Assembly (NCBI GenBank): GCA_031262335.1
Contig: JAISHX010000098.1
Span: 1 to 9,716 of the forward strand
Direction of reading: 5' to 3'
DNA: 9,716 nucleotides
DNA from: Clostridiales bacterium
GTDB taxonomy: Bacteria > Bacillota > Clostridia > Lachnospirales > WRAX01
How positions within the stretch are numbered: the stretch's first letter is position 1; each line of letters starts with the position of its first letter. Below the pieces are notes generated by a model. The model had not been told where the DNA came from, did no database searches, and saw only the letters and a list, made by a program, of their open reading frames with translations. Below are positions 1 through 7,371 of this stretch, piece after piece. The position numbers and the translations under genes are program-made.

Positions 1-1984
1 TCTTTTTAAAGTCTTCGGATGTTTTTGTCGCAATACTCATGCCGTCCTCAACACTTCTGATACTTTTTTCAATCATAGCGCGTGAATCATTAACAGCGTC
101 TTGGCTCTTAATTGCAAGATTGCGTACTTCGTCGGCAACTACAGAGAAACCTTTCCCGAACTGACCCGCACGCGACGCTTCAATTGAGGCATTTAACGCA
201 AGAAGATTAGTTTGCTGGGCTATATCTTCTATTGTTTTTATAACACTTGCAACGTTTCCGGAGTAAATTTTTATAATCTCCATCGCATTAAGCATATCTT
301 CCATTTCTTCACTTCCGACAGAGATATTGTCTTTAAGATTTACAGACAATTCATTTCCTTTTCCGGCGTTGCGTGCGTTAAGTTTTGTTTTTTCATTTAT
401 CAGTGTAAGCGTTGAGTTGATTTCCTGAACAGTAGATGCCTGATTGCTGAAGTCTTGGGAAAGAAGTGACGTTGACTGACTTAATTCTTTTGCGCCGTAC
501 GACAGTTGCTCTGCCGTAAAACTAATTTTGCTGATTGAGCCATTGAAAGCAGTAATAATTTTGTTCAGCGCATCTTTAATTTTTGAAAATTCCCCAACAT
601 ATTCTTTGGAAACATTTTGACTTAAGTCGTCTTTTTCTAAGACATCGGTAATTTCCTGTATATAATCTGAAATTGTTTCTGATATTAAATCCGCAGAATC
701 TTTAAGCTCCGCAAACTGCCCCTTAAATTCGCCTTCAAACTTACTGTGGAAATTTCCTTTAGACATATTTTCAAGAACATATATAGTCTGCCGCATAGGT
801 ATGGCAATAGTATCGAACAGGCGGTTAAATTCGGAAACAATATTCTTCCAGCCTCCGTAAAACAAACTTTCGTCCGCCTTGTACTCAAGCTGCCCTTCAT
901 GTGCCATGCTTACTTGAGTGTGCAACTGTTTTGAAATGTTGACAAGACTGTTTTTGAGCGAAGCAGTCGCTTTCATTGCCGCGTTGGGAAGTGCTTTTGT
1001 TTCAGGATATTCCGGCACTTCAATAGAAAAGTCGGCTTGTTCAAATGCTTTCAAACACTTTATGCAGTCAGAAACAATTGAAACATATCCCTGAACCATA
1101 TTGTTTGTTCTGTCGGCAACTTCTTTGTAAGACCCGGAAAGTTTGTCCGAGTCTATTTTATAACTAAAGTTTCCGCTGTCTTGCTCTACGGCAAGAGTAT
1201 TCATCTCATTAACAAGATTATCAAGCGAAGAAACCATCGTTGCAATATTGCGCGTCAAAACTCCGATTTCATCTTTATATTTTGAGCTTGTGTTAAGATT
1301 AACATTTAATCTGCCCTGTGCCACATTTTCTGACGCCGTAACAAGACTGCCTATGCGCTTAATTTTCATTAAAATAACTAAAAACCCGATTACAGAAAAC
1401 AAAGTAAATACAATTACATAAATTACAAGTAAAGACATTGTAATTGTTCTCTGCAATTTTGCATCTTCAACAACTTTATCTATGCGACTGTTTATCGTTG
1501 TTTGAAAATCAGTTAAAAGATTGGTTATATCATTTTTTTCCTTTTGATAATCTGTACCGAAAACCATGTTAATTGCTTTATCTTTTTCGCCGTTTTCAAC
1601 TAATGTAAAAGCTTCGCTCTCAATTTCGGCAAGATGGACACTCTCGTCTACTGCTTTTTGCGCAATTGCTACTTCGCTGTCCAATGCGCCGACGGCAGAA
1701 ATTTCCGTTATTGCGTTTTCGCGTCTTTTTGTGTTATTTACTTCATTAAAATATTCGTCTTTCCATTTTGTATCTCCAAGAACAACGTAATTCCATGCTG
1801 TATTTGTTAAAAAATCAGACGCGTCGGCAATCTGCTTACCTAAATCCCGAAAAAGCACTTGTTTTGCCGCCGCATCACTTTCGACACGAATAATGGAATA
1901 AGTTATCATTACAGAAGCGGCAGAAAGTACAGCAAACACAGCGCTAACTATTAAAAACATCCTAACAATTGAAGCGATTTTCAT
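1..1984 (-). CDS. Methyl-accepting chemotaxis protein, multi-HAMP, C-terminus cut by window edge
   Basis: Membrane chemoreceptor that would signal to CheA/CheW. The frame is open from ATG (1984-1982) to the left edge, about 661 residues. TM1 is at about residues 8-31. An extracytoplasmic helical domain follows (about 32-180) with the motif EVNNTKRRE, typical of 4-helix-bundle (4HB/CHASE3-like) receptors. TM2 is at about 182-206. After a canonical HAMP (tip QGRLNVNL) come about five further HAMP-like modules at about 45-residue spacing; visible tips include [24 protein letters not shown] and KDDLSQNV. The signalling hairpin tip is near residues 590-615 ([33 protein letters not shown]). The start is supported by AAGGGGAA about 5 bases upstream. 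The gene lies downstream of another receptor on the same strand, so co-transcription is possible. The ligand is unknown. The missing C-terminus prevents a check for a CheR/CheB tether. Confidence 0.95.
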   Translation of the reverse strand, partial: MKIASIVRMFLIVSAVFAVLSAASVMITYSIIRVESDAAAKQVLFRDLGKQIADASDFLTNTAWNYVVLGDTKWKDEYFNEVNNTKRRENAITEISAVGALDSEVAIAQKAVDESVHLAEIESEAFTLVENGEKDKAINMVFGTDYQKEKNDITNLLTDFQTTINSRIDKVVEDAKLQRTITMSLLVIYVIVFTLFSVIGFLVILMKIKRIGSLVTASENVAQGRLNVNLNTSSKYKDEIGVLTRNIATMVSSLDNLVNEMNTLAVEQDSGNFSYKIDSDKLSGSYKEVADRTNNMVQGYVSIVSDCIKCLKAFEQADFSIEVPEYPETKALPNAAMKATASLKNSLVNISKQLHTQVSMAHEGQLEYKADESLFYGGWKNIVSEFNRLFDTIAIPMRQTIYVLENMSKGNFHSKFEGEFKGQFAELKDSADLISETISDYIQEITDVLEKDDLSQNVSKEYVGEFSKIKDALNKIITAFNGSISKISFTAEQLSYGAKELSQSTSLLSQDFSNQASTVQEINSTLTLINEKTKLNARNAGKGNELSVNLKDNISVGSEEMEDMLNAMEIIKIYSGNVASVIKTIEDIAQQTNLLALNASIEASRAGQFGKGFSVVADEVRNLAIKSQDAVNDSRAMIEKSIRSVEDGMSIATKTSEDFKK

Positions 1985-2072
1985 TTTAGTTCCCCTTTTT
2001 ATTTTAGTTCCTCTCTCTATTTGTGTTTCTCTCTCTATTTTGGTTCCTCTCTTTATTTTGGTTCTCTTTTTT
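1983..2072 (-). repeat. Five tandem 18-bp repeats carrying the ribosome binding site and start of the downstream receptor
   Basis: Five adjacent 18-bp units occupy 1983-2000, 2001-2018, 2019-2036, 2037-2054 and 2055-2072. On the minus strand each reads approximately AGAGAGGAACTAAAAT, a purine-rich Shine-Dalgarno-like stretch followed by AAAAT. In the last unit the AT is completed by G to give the receptor's ATG; in the other units it is followed by A, giving ATA. Eighteen is six codons, and no stop interrupts the ATG frame through the array (I-x-R-G-T-K-like), but a TGA lies just before it and it holds no ATG. It therefore looks like a duplicated translation-initiation region rather than coding sequence. 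Confidence 0.85.
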
Positions 2073-2093
2073 CAAAATCATTCTTTTATACTC

Positions 2094-2150
2094 TGCACCT
2101 CATTACGCTACGCTCCATTCGGGGCAAGGGGCGTAGCGTAATGAGGTGCA
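2094..2150. repeat. Perfect 20-bp inverted repeat (hairpin element), copy A
   Basis: The left arm at 2094-2113 (TGCACCTCATTACGCTACGC) and right arm at 2131-2150 are exact reverse complements around a 17-base loop. The spacer lies between two minus-strand receptor genes. A diverged copy of one arm and part of the loop lies at 4613-4640, so this is a dispersed palindromic element (REP- or MITE-like) rather than a one-off terminator. Neither side has a T-run, so intrinsic termination is not clearly supported. Confidence 0.85.
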
Positions 2151-2164
2151 GTTAAAGACTAACC

Positions 2165-2197
2165 ATAGTCGGTTAACTTTTTAAGTTAACCGACTAT
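2165..2197. repeat. Perfect 15-bp inverted repeat just after the complete receptor gene
   Basis: The arm ATAGTCGGTTAACTT (2165-2179) and its exact complement (2183-2197) enclose a 3-base loop, 7 bp beyond the stop codon of the minus-strand receptor. It could form a stable RNA hairpin at that gene's 3' end and slow termination or decay, but the minus-strand sequence after the stem is GGTTAGTCTTT, not a T-tract. A degenerate version (GTTGTTTAACTTT...GCTAAACGAC) sits upstream of the same gene at about 4554-4581, followed by the same CTATGGTTAG. It is therefore part of the element flanking the gene on both sides. Confidence 0.8.
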
Positions 2198-2204
2198 ATT
2201 TATG

Positions 2205-4520
2205 TCAGATGGATTCCTTAATTTTAAACATTGATATCATTTGTTTAAGGTCATTAACCTGACGTACTAATTCCTTTGTTACAAAAGACGCCTCTCTTGT
2301 TTGTGCGGAATTTTCTCCCACAACACTTGAAATATTGCCGACATCTTCACCGATTTTCAAAATCTCCTGAGTTTCTTCATCGAGCAAACCGCCTATATCC
2401 ATTACTATTCCGGACACATCGTTAATGTCGCCGACAATCATATCCAACGAGCGTGATGTTGCAAGCGCAATTGCCGCGCCTTCAGTTACACGCGTAATAG
2501 ATTCATCAATAAGAGCGACTGTTTCCTGCGTTGCTTTTTGACTGCGTGCCGCAAGGTTGCTTACCTCGTCGGCAACAACAGCAAATCCTTTTCCGTGGTC
2601 TCCGGCATGAGCTGCCTCAACAGCGGCGTTAAGAGCAAGCAAATTTGTTTGGAACGCAATATTTTCTATTACTTTAATAATTTTACTTATATTTGCGGAT
2701 GATTGCTTTATTGCGTCCATAGCTGAAAGCATATCTTTCATTTTGACACTTCCGTCTGATGCGTTTTGCTTTGATTTTGAAGAAATAACAACTGCTTTTT
2801 TTATATTGGCGAAATTCAGCTCCTTTCTGTTTTGAATACTTGCAATACTGCGATTTAAATTTCCTATTGATACTACTTCTTCTGATGTGTTTTCATAGAT
2901 TTTCTGACTGCTTTCTTCAATTTTATCCGCAATGGATGAAACAGTTAATATAATACTGTTTATCCGTATAAAAACATTATTCATTTTTTCTATTATTGCA
3001 TTTATAGACGACTTAACTATATTAAACTCGCCTACAAACTTTCCAGATATTTCCTGTCCGAAATCATTGCTTGCCATCCTTCTTAGAACCTCAGCAATTT
3101 CACCGATATACGCTGACATATTTTGTACTGTAGTATTAAGAGAGGAGCGTATACTTTCAAACTGACCGCTATACTGCTCTTCTATTTTTCTGGAGAAGTC
3201 GCCGTTTGATATTGAATCCATAATATCTGAAGATTCTTCGATTGGAGTTTCGATGATAGATAATAATTGATTTAAATTTTGAATGGCAGTTTTCCATGAC
3301 CCGCTGTATTTTAATGAATCAACGCGTTTTTTTAGATTTCCTTCGCTAGCAGCTGAAATAAGTTCGTTTATGTCATCACTTAAACCGTTCATTTGGTTAC
3401 GTAGTTTTTCTAATTCAAAAGAAATTTTAGCTCCTCTAAACGGAAACGACGGCAACACAGAGTCAAAATCGCCTGCCGCAAAACATTTTACTGTATCAAG
3501 AACGCGGTCTATTGTAAGAGTGTATTTTTGCACAAGTTCATTTGTACTGCTTGCCATCGATTTATATGCACCTGAGAATACTTCCGTGTCAAGCAAATAG
3601 TTGCCGGAGCCTGTTGCATGGTTTTCAATAAGGTTAGCCATTCCGCTCAAAATTTCCGACATTGTCCCCTGCACTTTGCGGCATGCCTTAATTATTTCAT
3701 TAGTTTCATAGTTATTTACACGTTTGAGCGTTGTTTCACCTGCGTCCAGATTCCCTAAAGCAATTTCATTAAGGACATTTGCAATTTCAATAATTGGTTT
3801 GCCGACTGCCATGCGTATATAGAAAAACGACCCCGCTATAATCAGCAAGCACACACAGGCAACAAGTACAGCCAAAATAATCATAAAATTATTCAGCAAC
3901 TGCAGTATATCCTCGGCACGAATATCTGAGCCAATAGCAGCATATACAAGTCCGTCACTTCCTATTATAGGTACAACTCCGCTTACAACATCGCCGTAAG
4001 TACCCGCCGTATACAATTCGGAAGTCATGGCAACACCGTTATTCATGACATCTTCCATAAATTCAAAAAACTGCCCTTTGTCTAATGTTTCTCCCAAATC
4101 TATTGCAACATAGTCTGCAGATGAACCTTCTCCAAAATATCTGTAGACACTTGAATCGTCAGGGTCCTGTGTTATGATGTAAATATAAGCCAAGTCCGCA
4201 TCGTGCATCATTACATCCAATTGTGATTTAACAGAGTACCAATAATCATCTTTTTTATTAGAACTCATTATTGCTTTAAACTTTTTTTCATCAATAGTGT
4301 TTGCAAAAAAGCTGGAAATACTCTGTGCTGTGGAAGCTTTTTGTTCGATGAGCAAGTTTCGGAACACGAAATATGCTCCCAAAAGAATAAAACTCGCAAG
4401 CAAAACCGTTACAATAAAAGTAAACCTTGAAAACACAAAATTGATTCGCGGATAATGTTTACCCTTCTGTTTTTTTTCTGTGACAGTAACCGCTCCGTCA
4501 GATTTCTTGACACGACTCAT
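2205..4520 (-). CDS. Methyl-accepting chemotaxis protein, complete, Cache-like sensor and multi-HAMP
   Basis: Complete 771-residue transmembrane chemoreceptor. TM1 is at about residues 33-53, an extracytoplasmic sensor region at about 54-210, and TM2 at about 213-236. The sensor has features of a single Cache/PAS-like fold ([10 protein letters not shown], then [20 protein letters not shown] just before TM2), so direct small-molecule sensing is likely; the ligand is not predictable. HAMP-like modules recur about every 45 residues, with tips near 255 (LGNLDAG), 301 (SGNYLLD), 350 (AGDFDSV), 397 (EGNLKKR), 441 (NGDFSRK) and 486 (SNDFGQE). The signalling tip is at about 615-660 ([35 protein letters not shown]). 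The protein ends MFKIKESI, with no NWETF-like CheR/CheB pentapeptide. The start is supported by GGAGG at 4534-4530, 9 bases upstream. Inverted copies of a repeat element flank the gene, a sign of possible past mobility or rearrangement. Confidence 0.96.
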   Translation of the reverse strand: MSRVKKSDGAVTVTEKKQKGKHYPRINFVFSRFTFIVTVLLASFILLGAYFVFRNLLIEQKASTAQSISSFFANTIDEKKFKAIMSSNKKDDYWYSVKSQLDVMMHDADLAYIYIITQDPDDSSVYRYFGEGSSADYVAIDLGETLDKGQFFEFMEDVMNNGVAMTSELYTAGTYGDVVSGVVPIIGSDGLVYAAIGSDIRAEDILQLLNNFMIILAVLVACVCLLIIAGSFFYIRMAVGKPIIEIANVLNEIALGNLDAGETTLKRVNNYETNEIIKACRKVQGTMSEILSGMANLIENHATGSGNYLLDTEVFSGAYKSMASSTNELVQKYTLTIDRVLDTVKCFAAGDFDSVLPSFPFRGAKISFELEKLRNQMNGLSDDINELISAASEGNLKKRVDSLKYSGSWKTAIQNLNQLLSIIETPIEESSDIMDSISNGDFSRKIEEQYSGQFESIRSSLNTTVQNMSAYIGEIAEVLRRMASNDFGQEISGKFVGEFNIVKSSINAIIEKMNNVFIRINSIILTVSSIADKIEESSQKIYENTSEEVVSIGNLNRSIASIQNRKELNFANIKKAVVISSKSKQNASDGSVKMKDMLSAMDAIKQSSANISKIIKVIENIAFQTNLLALNAAVEAAHAGDHGKGFAVVADEVSNLAARSQKATQETVALIDESITRVTEGAAIALATSRSLDMIVGDINDVSGIVMDIGGLLDEETQEILKIGEDVGNISSVVGENSAQTREASFVTKELVRQVNDLKQMISMFKIKESI

Positions 4521-4550
4521 TATGCAAAACCTCCAATCGTTAGAATGTAT

Positions 4551-4640
4551 TGGTTGTTTAACTTTAAAAAGCTAAACGACTATGGTTAGACCGAAGAACT
4601 AACCAAACTAACCGCACCTCATTATGCTACCCTCCATTCC
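4551..4640. repeat. Diverged, truncated inverted copy of the 2094-2197 element (copy B)
   Basis: Read on the plus strand, this stretch matches the minus-strand reading of 2197 down to 2094. It has TTTAACTTTAAAAAGCTAAA, then CGACTATGGTTAG, a variable segment with repeated CTAACC, then GCACCTCATTATGCTAC. Its continuation CCTCCATTCC resembles the copy A loop in the opposite orientation, as if the palindrome had flipped. The expected right arm is missing, because IS5-type transposase remnants begin within a few bases. Its 5' part overlaps the region where the receptor's promoter and leader should lie, so it may affect that gene's expression. Confidence 0.7.
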
Positions 4641-4651
4641 GTGTTGCGGCG

Positions 4652-5250
4652 TTCGTTAAGGTAAAAACCTATAAAAGCTTGTTTAATAACTTTGCAAAAG
4701 AGCGATGTACTTGGATGGCACTCCCACAAGATTTTCCGAAATGGGAAAACGTGACATACCATTATGATATTTGGGCAAAACCTGATGAAGACGAAATAAG
4801 TTCGCTTGACAAAATTTGGGGAAATTGGTTGAAGCAGGACGCGAGAAAGTAGGCAGAAACAAACAGACTACAATTATTGTTGTCGATTCAAAAAGTGCGC
4901 AGAATGCTGATGCTACCGAAGAAAAAGGATTTTTTAAACTTCATATAGGTGTTGATGTTTTGGGGCTGCCATCTGCCAATGTTACCGACAGAAACGGTGC
5001 AATCGAAATGGTTTCAAATTATAAAAATGTCACAAGCAACCTTGATTTTGTACTCAAAGTTCTTGTTGATAGTGGGTATACGGGCGACAAATTCTCTGAC
5101 GCAATTAAAGATTTAATCGGTGCTTAGGTCGAAGTTGTCAGGCGTAACGAATTTCACTCTTTTACTGTTTTGCCTAAACGTTGGATTGCAGAGCGTTCTT
5201 TAGGTTGACTTGATAAAATTCGCAATCCCTTACTCAATATGTCGTAAAAA
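4652..5250 (+). pseudogene. IS5-family DDE transposase remnant, frameshifted and interrupted
   Basis: Decayed insertion-sequence transposase. The N-terminal part is in one frame (about 4652-4849): RCTWMALPQDFPKWENVTYHYDIW matches the IS5-type GCxWRMLPxDFPxWxTVYYxFxxW block and is identifiable from residues CTW, LPQDFPKW and YHYDIW. Around 4816-4835 the frame shifts, and LVEAGREKVGRNKQ plus the first catalytic-Asp block IIVVDSKSAQNADATEEKG follow. Then come VDVLGLPSAN and VTDRNGA, apparently with short internal deletions, and the second-Asp block VLVDSGYTGDKF. A TAG at 5125-5127 interrupts the frame, after which VLPKRWIAERSLG carries the catalytic-Glu block, followed by TGA. Weak C-terminal traces may run to about 5330 in another frame. 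Neither end has recognisable terminal inverted repeats. It is surely non-functional; the subgroup within IS5 is uncertain. Confidence 0.85.
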
Positions 5251-5377
5251 TTCTAACATTTTTATCGTCTGATTGTCAATAGGGATTGTCGCTTCCTGTC
5301 TAACTTTTATTTTCCTTAGTAACCAATTTAATGTCGCCGCCATAGTATGCAGTATATCGCGTCGTGAGGTTTACGAA

Positions 5378-6634
5378 ATGGGTAAATACATTATTCGCGG
5401 CGGAAGAAGAATTTCCGGTACTATTACAGTTGACGGCGCGAAAAACGCCGTTCTTCCGATTTTAGCGGCAATACCGCTTTGTGACGGAAAATTCGTTGTA
5501 AGGAACTGTCCTGATATATCGGACACACATATAACAATTGAAATACTAAAGAGTTTATGCTACGAAATAAATTTTGACAAAAAAACATTAACGGCAGTAA
5601 GAACAAAAGATTCAACAGGCTGTGTGCCTGATACTCTTGTTGACAAGATGCGTTCGTCAATAATATTTATGGGAAGTTTGCTTGCTTCCGGCGGATTTGT
5701 TGAAATCGGCTATCCGGGAGGGTGTGAATTAGGTAAACGCCCTATTGACATTCATCTTGCGGCATTCCGTAAAATGGGTGCAAAAATAACTGAACGTGAA
5801 AAAACCGTAATTTGTGAGGCGAAAAAGTTAAAAGGCTGCGATATTACTCTTGATTTTCCAAGTGTCGGAGCAACAGAAAACATCATGCTTGCCGCCGTCC
5901 GTGCGGAAGGCACAACGACAATAAAAAATGCAGCTCGCGAGCCGGAAATACGCGATTTGGCGGAATTTTTAAACAAAATGGGAGCTAACGTATCCGGAGC
6001 AGGTGAATCGGAAATAAAAATTTGCGGAGTGAAAAAGCTTTGCGGTGCAGAACACACAGTTCTTTCAGACAGAATTGTCGCCGGAACATTTCTTGCTGCT
6101 GCCGCAATGACAGGCGGGGAAATAACTTTGCAAAATGTCATTCCGTCAGATTTGAATCCAATTTGCGCTTCGCTTGCACAATCCGGCTGTATTATCAAAG
6201 GGGATGCAAACAGCGTAACACTTCACGCACCCGAAAGACTTTCGGCTATTGACATAATTACAGAGCCGCACCCGGGGTTTCCGACAGATATGCAGGCACA
6301 AATGTGTGCGATGTTGTCTGTGGCAGACGGTTTCAGCGTAATTGATGAACGAATTTTTTCGGCGCGTAATAAGCATATTCCTGAACTGATAAAAATGGGC
6401 GCTGATATTAAAATGTGGGGCAACGGTACGGTTTCAACAATACGCGGAGTTGATTCATTGCACGGTGCGGAAGTTTCCGCGCGTGACCTCCGCGGCGGCG
6501 CGGCTTTAATTATGGCTGCCATTGCCGCAAAAGGTGAAAGTATTGTTAAAAATTCAGAATATGTTGAACGCGGATATTCCAAAATTGAAGAAATGTTCCG
6601 TTCGTTGGGAGCGGATATTGATTATCAACAATAA
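5378..6634 (+). CDS. murA: UDP-N-acetylglucosamine 1-carboxyvinyltransferase (MurA)
   Basis: Cytoplasmic enzyme of the first committed step of peptidoglycan synthesis: it transfers enolpyruvate from phosphoenolpyruvate to UDP-GlcNAc. The 418 residues match the usual family length of about 419. Family landmarks are all visible: VDGAKNAVLPIL with the Lys22-Asn23 pair, MRSSIIFMG, the active-site loop PGGCELGKRPIDIH with catalytic Cys116 (Cys115 in E. coli numbering) and Arg121, PHPGFPTDMQAQ with the catalytic Asp, and DLRGGAAL near the C-terminus. Cys rather than Asp at the loop predicts fosfomycin sensitivity at target level. The start is ATG 5378 after GTGAGGT at 5364-5370. The frame is open upstream, but only from a TTG in IS-derived sequence with no good binding site. 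Many Bacillota carry two MurA paralogues; which one this is cannot be told here. Confidence 0.97.
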   Translation: MGKYIIRGGRRISGTITVDGAKNAVLPILAAIPLCDGKFVVRNCPDISDTHITIEILKSLCYEINFDKKTLTAVRTKDSTGCVPDTLVDKMRSSIIFMGSLLASGGFVEIGYPGGCELGKRPIDIHLAAFRKMGAKITEREKTVICEAKKLKGCDITLDFPSVGATENIMLAAVRAEGTTTIKNAAREPEIRDLAEFLNKMGANVSGAGESEIKICGVKKLCGAEHTVLSDRIVAGTFLAAAAMTGGEITLQNVIPSDLNPICASLAQSGCIIKGDANSVTLHAPERLSAIDIITEPHPGFPTDMQAQMCAMLSVADGFSVIDERIFSARNKHIPELIKMGADIKMWGNGTVSTIRGVDSLHGAEVSARDLRGGAALIMAAIAAKGESIVKNSEYVERGYSKIEEMFRSLGADIDYQQ

Positions 6635-6708
6635 AATTTTTGTGTACTTGCAACTTTCCGCAACATCACCAATACAATAAATTGAGTATCTAAAATTTGG
6701 AGGTTTCT

Positions 6709-6867
6709 ATGACAAACCAAACAGTCAGCGCACAGTCTTGCGGCTGCGCCCATTCCGGAGGATTAGACATCACTATGATTCTTATGATTATACTTATGAT
6801 GAATTCCGGTTCTTTAGGCGGCGAAAATCCAATTATGCTCATCTTACTTCTGACATTGCTTAGATAG
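6709..6867 (+). CDS. Small hydrophobic protein with N-terminal Cys/His motif, unknown function
   Basis: A 52-residue ORF with a strong binding site, GGAGG at 6699-6703, 5 bases before ATG. The N-terminal segment is short and polar and contains SCGCAHSGG, two Cys and one His in close order. Two hydrophobic stretches follow, rich in Met, Ile and Leu (about residues 21-31, ITMILMIILMM, and about 39-51, PIMLILLLTLL), separated by a Gly/Ser/Asn linker. It ends in a single Arg. It starts 74 bp after murA and could be transcribed with it, although a weak promoter-like TTGCAA/TACAAT pair with a wide 19-base spacer lies at 6648-6678. I do not recognise the family. Its shape recalls small spore-associated membrane proteins and type I toxin peptides, but nothing in the sequence decides between them. 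An antisense ORF over the same bases lacks comparable translation signals. Confidence 0.7.
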   Translation: MTNQTVSAQSCGCAHSGGLDITMILMIILMMNSGSLGGENPIMLILLLTLLR

Positions 6868-6888
6868 TACACTTTAGAAAAAAATTAA

Positions 6889-6939
6889 AACGCGGCGTTG
6901 AAAATCCTTCAAAATTTAAAAGGGTTTTTACGTCGCGTT
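6889..6939. repeat. Long imperfect hairpin between two small genes
   Basis: The arms at 6889-6909 and 6919-6939 form a stem of about 21 bp with a GC-rich base (AACGCGGCG against CGTCGCGTT), a 9-base AT-rich loop, two mismatches and three wobble pairs. It starts 21 bases after the stop of the 52-residue ORF. On the plus strand no T-run follows. On the minus strand the stem is followed by TTTTAATTTTTTT, which looks like an intrinsic terminator for leftward transcription, although no minus-strand gene is nearby. It may protect the 3' end of the upstream transcript or separate the two genes' transcripts. Confidence 0.55.
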
Positions 6940-6963
6940 CATATTGTATTAACAATTCGCATA

Positions 6964-6969
6964 TATAAT
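6964..6969 (+). promoter_or_regulatory. Possible sigma-A -10 box before the 86-residue gene
   Basis: A perfect TATAAT lies about 43 bases before the ATG at 7012 and just past the hairpin at 6889-6939. No good -35 box is at the usual 16-18 base spacing; TTGTAT at 6944-6949 is only 14 bases upstream. An AGGAGG immediately follows (6970-6975) but serves no nearby start codon. This is weak evidence for a separate transcript. Confidence 0.25.
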
Positions 6970-7011
6970 AGGAGGCACAAAAGACTTTCACAAATCCCAA
7001 GGGGGCAGAAA

Positions 7012-7272
7012 ATGAAACAAATTATCGAAAACACAAACAATATCAGAAATTTGCTGATAAATAATGAAGAAATTGTCAAAAAACTTATGGCGGTAATGCG
7101 CGGAAAAGCTGTACGCGGTGAAATTATGACAGAGGAACAAATTAAGCTGTTCCAAAAATTTGTGTCGTCTTATGACCGCAAAGCAACGTCTGCTGTAACT
7201 GCGCTTATGCTTGCAGAAACAGAACTTGCAGAAATTGCCCATGAATGTGAAAAAACTCTTTCTGTGTTGTAA
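7012..7272 (+). CDS. Small helical cytoplasmic protein, unknown function
   Basis: 86 residues starting at ATG 7012, preceded by AAGGGGG (7000-7006) at good spacing. The frame is open upstream to a TTG at 6898, but that stretch covers the hairpin and has no binding site, so the ATG is preferred. There is no signal peptide or membrane segment. Composition is charged and amphipathic (NNIRNLLINNEEIVKKL, then MTEEQIKLFQKFVSSY, then a Leu/Ala/Glu-rich C-terminal helix ending CEKTLSVL), suggesting two or three helices, perhaps a small coiled-coil or adaptor. No catalytic motif is visible and I do not recognise the family. It lies between the small hydrophobic ORF and the exported repeat protein, all on the same strand. 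Confidence 0.75.
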   Translation: MKQIIENTNNIRNLLINNEEIVKKLMAVMRGKAVRGEIMTEEQIKLFQKFVSSYDRKATSAVTALMLAETELAEIAHECEKTLSVL

Positions 7273-7371
7273 AATTCAAGTGGTTTGTCACAAAATATAC
7301 TTGTAATTTTTAATCCGTTTCCGAAAAAACTATTAATGTAACAACTAAAGTTTTTAAGGAGATTGGCTTAA

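Noticed and set aside
1983..2072. CRISPR array
   Set aside because: Units are contiguous 18-mers with no spacers, and no cas genes are nearby.
2165..2197. Intrinsic terminator for the complete receptor gene
   Set aside because: The stem is perfect, but no T-tract follows on the minus strand and a related hairpin occurs upstream of the same gene, so it is listed as a repeat; weak termination remains possible.
4816..5127. Independent 103-residue gene starting at TTG
   Set aside because: It is the middle part of a frameshifted transposase; its homology continues on both sides in other frames or past the stop.
5273..5377. N-terminal extension of MurA from an upstream TTG
   Set aside because: It lacks a binding site, lies in IS-derived sequence, and family length and alignment start at MGKYIIRGG (5378).
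5752..6582. Antisense ORFs across murA
   Set aside because: They are frame shadows of a highly conserved gene and have no translation signals.
6898..7011. Longer form of the 86-residue protein from TTG 6898
   Set aside because: The stretch is occupied by a hairpin and a TATAAT, and the ATG at 7012 has its own good binding site.
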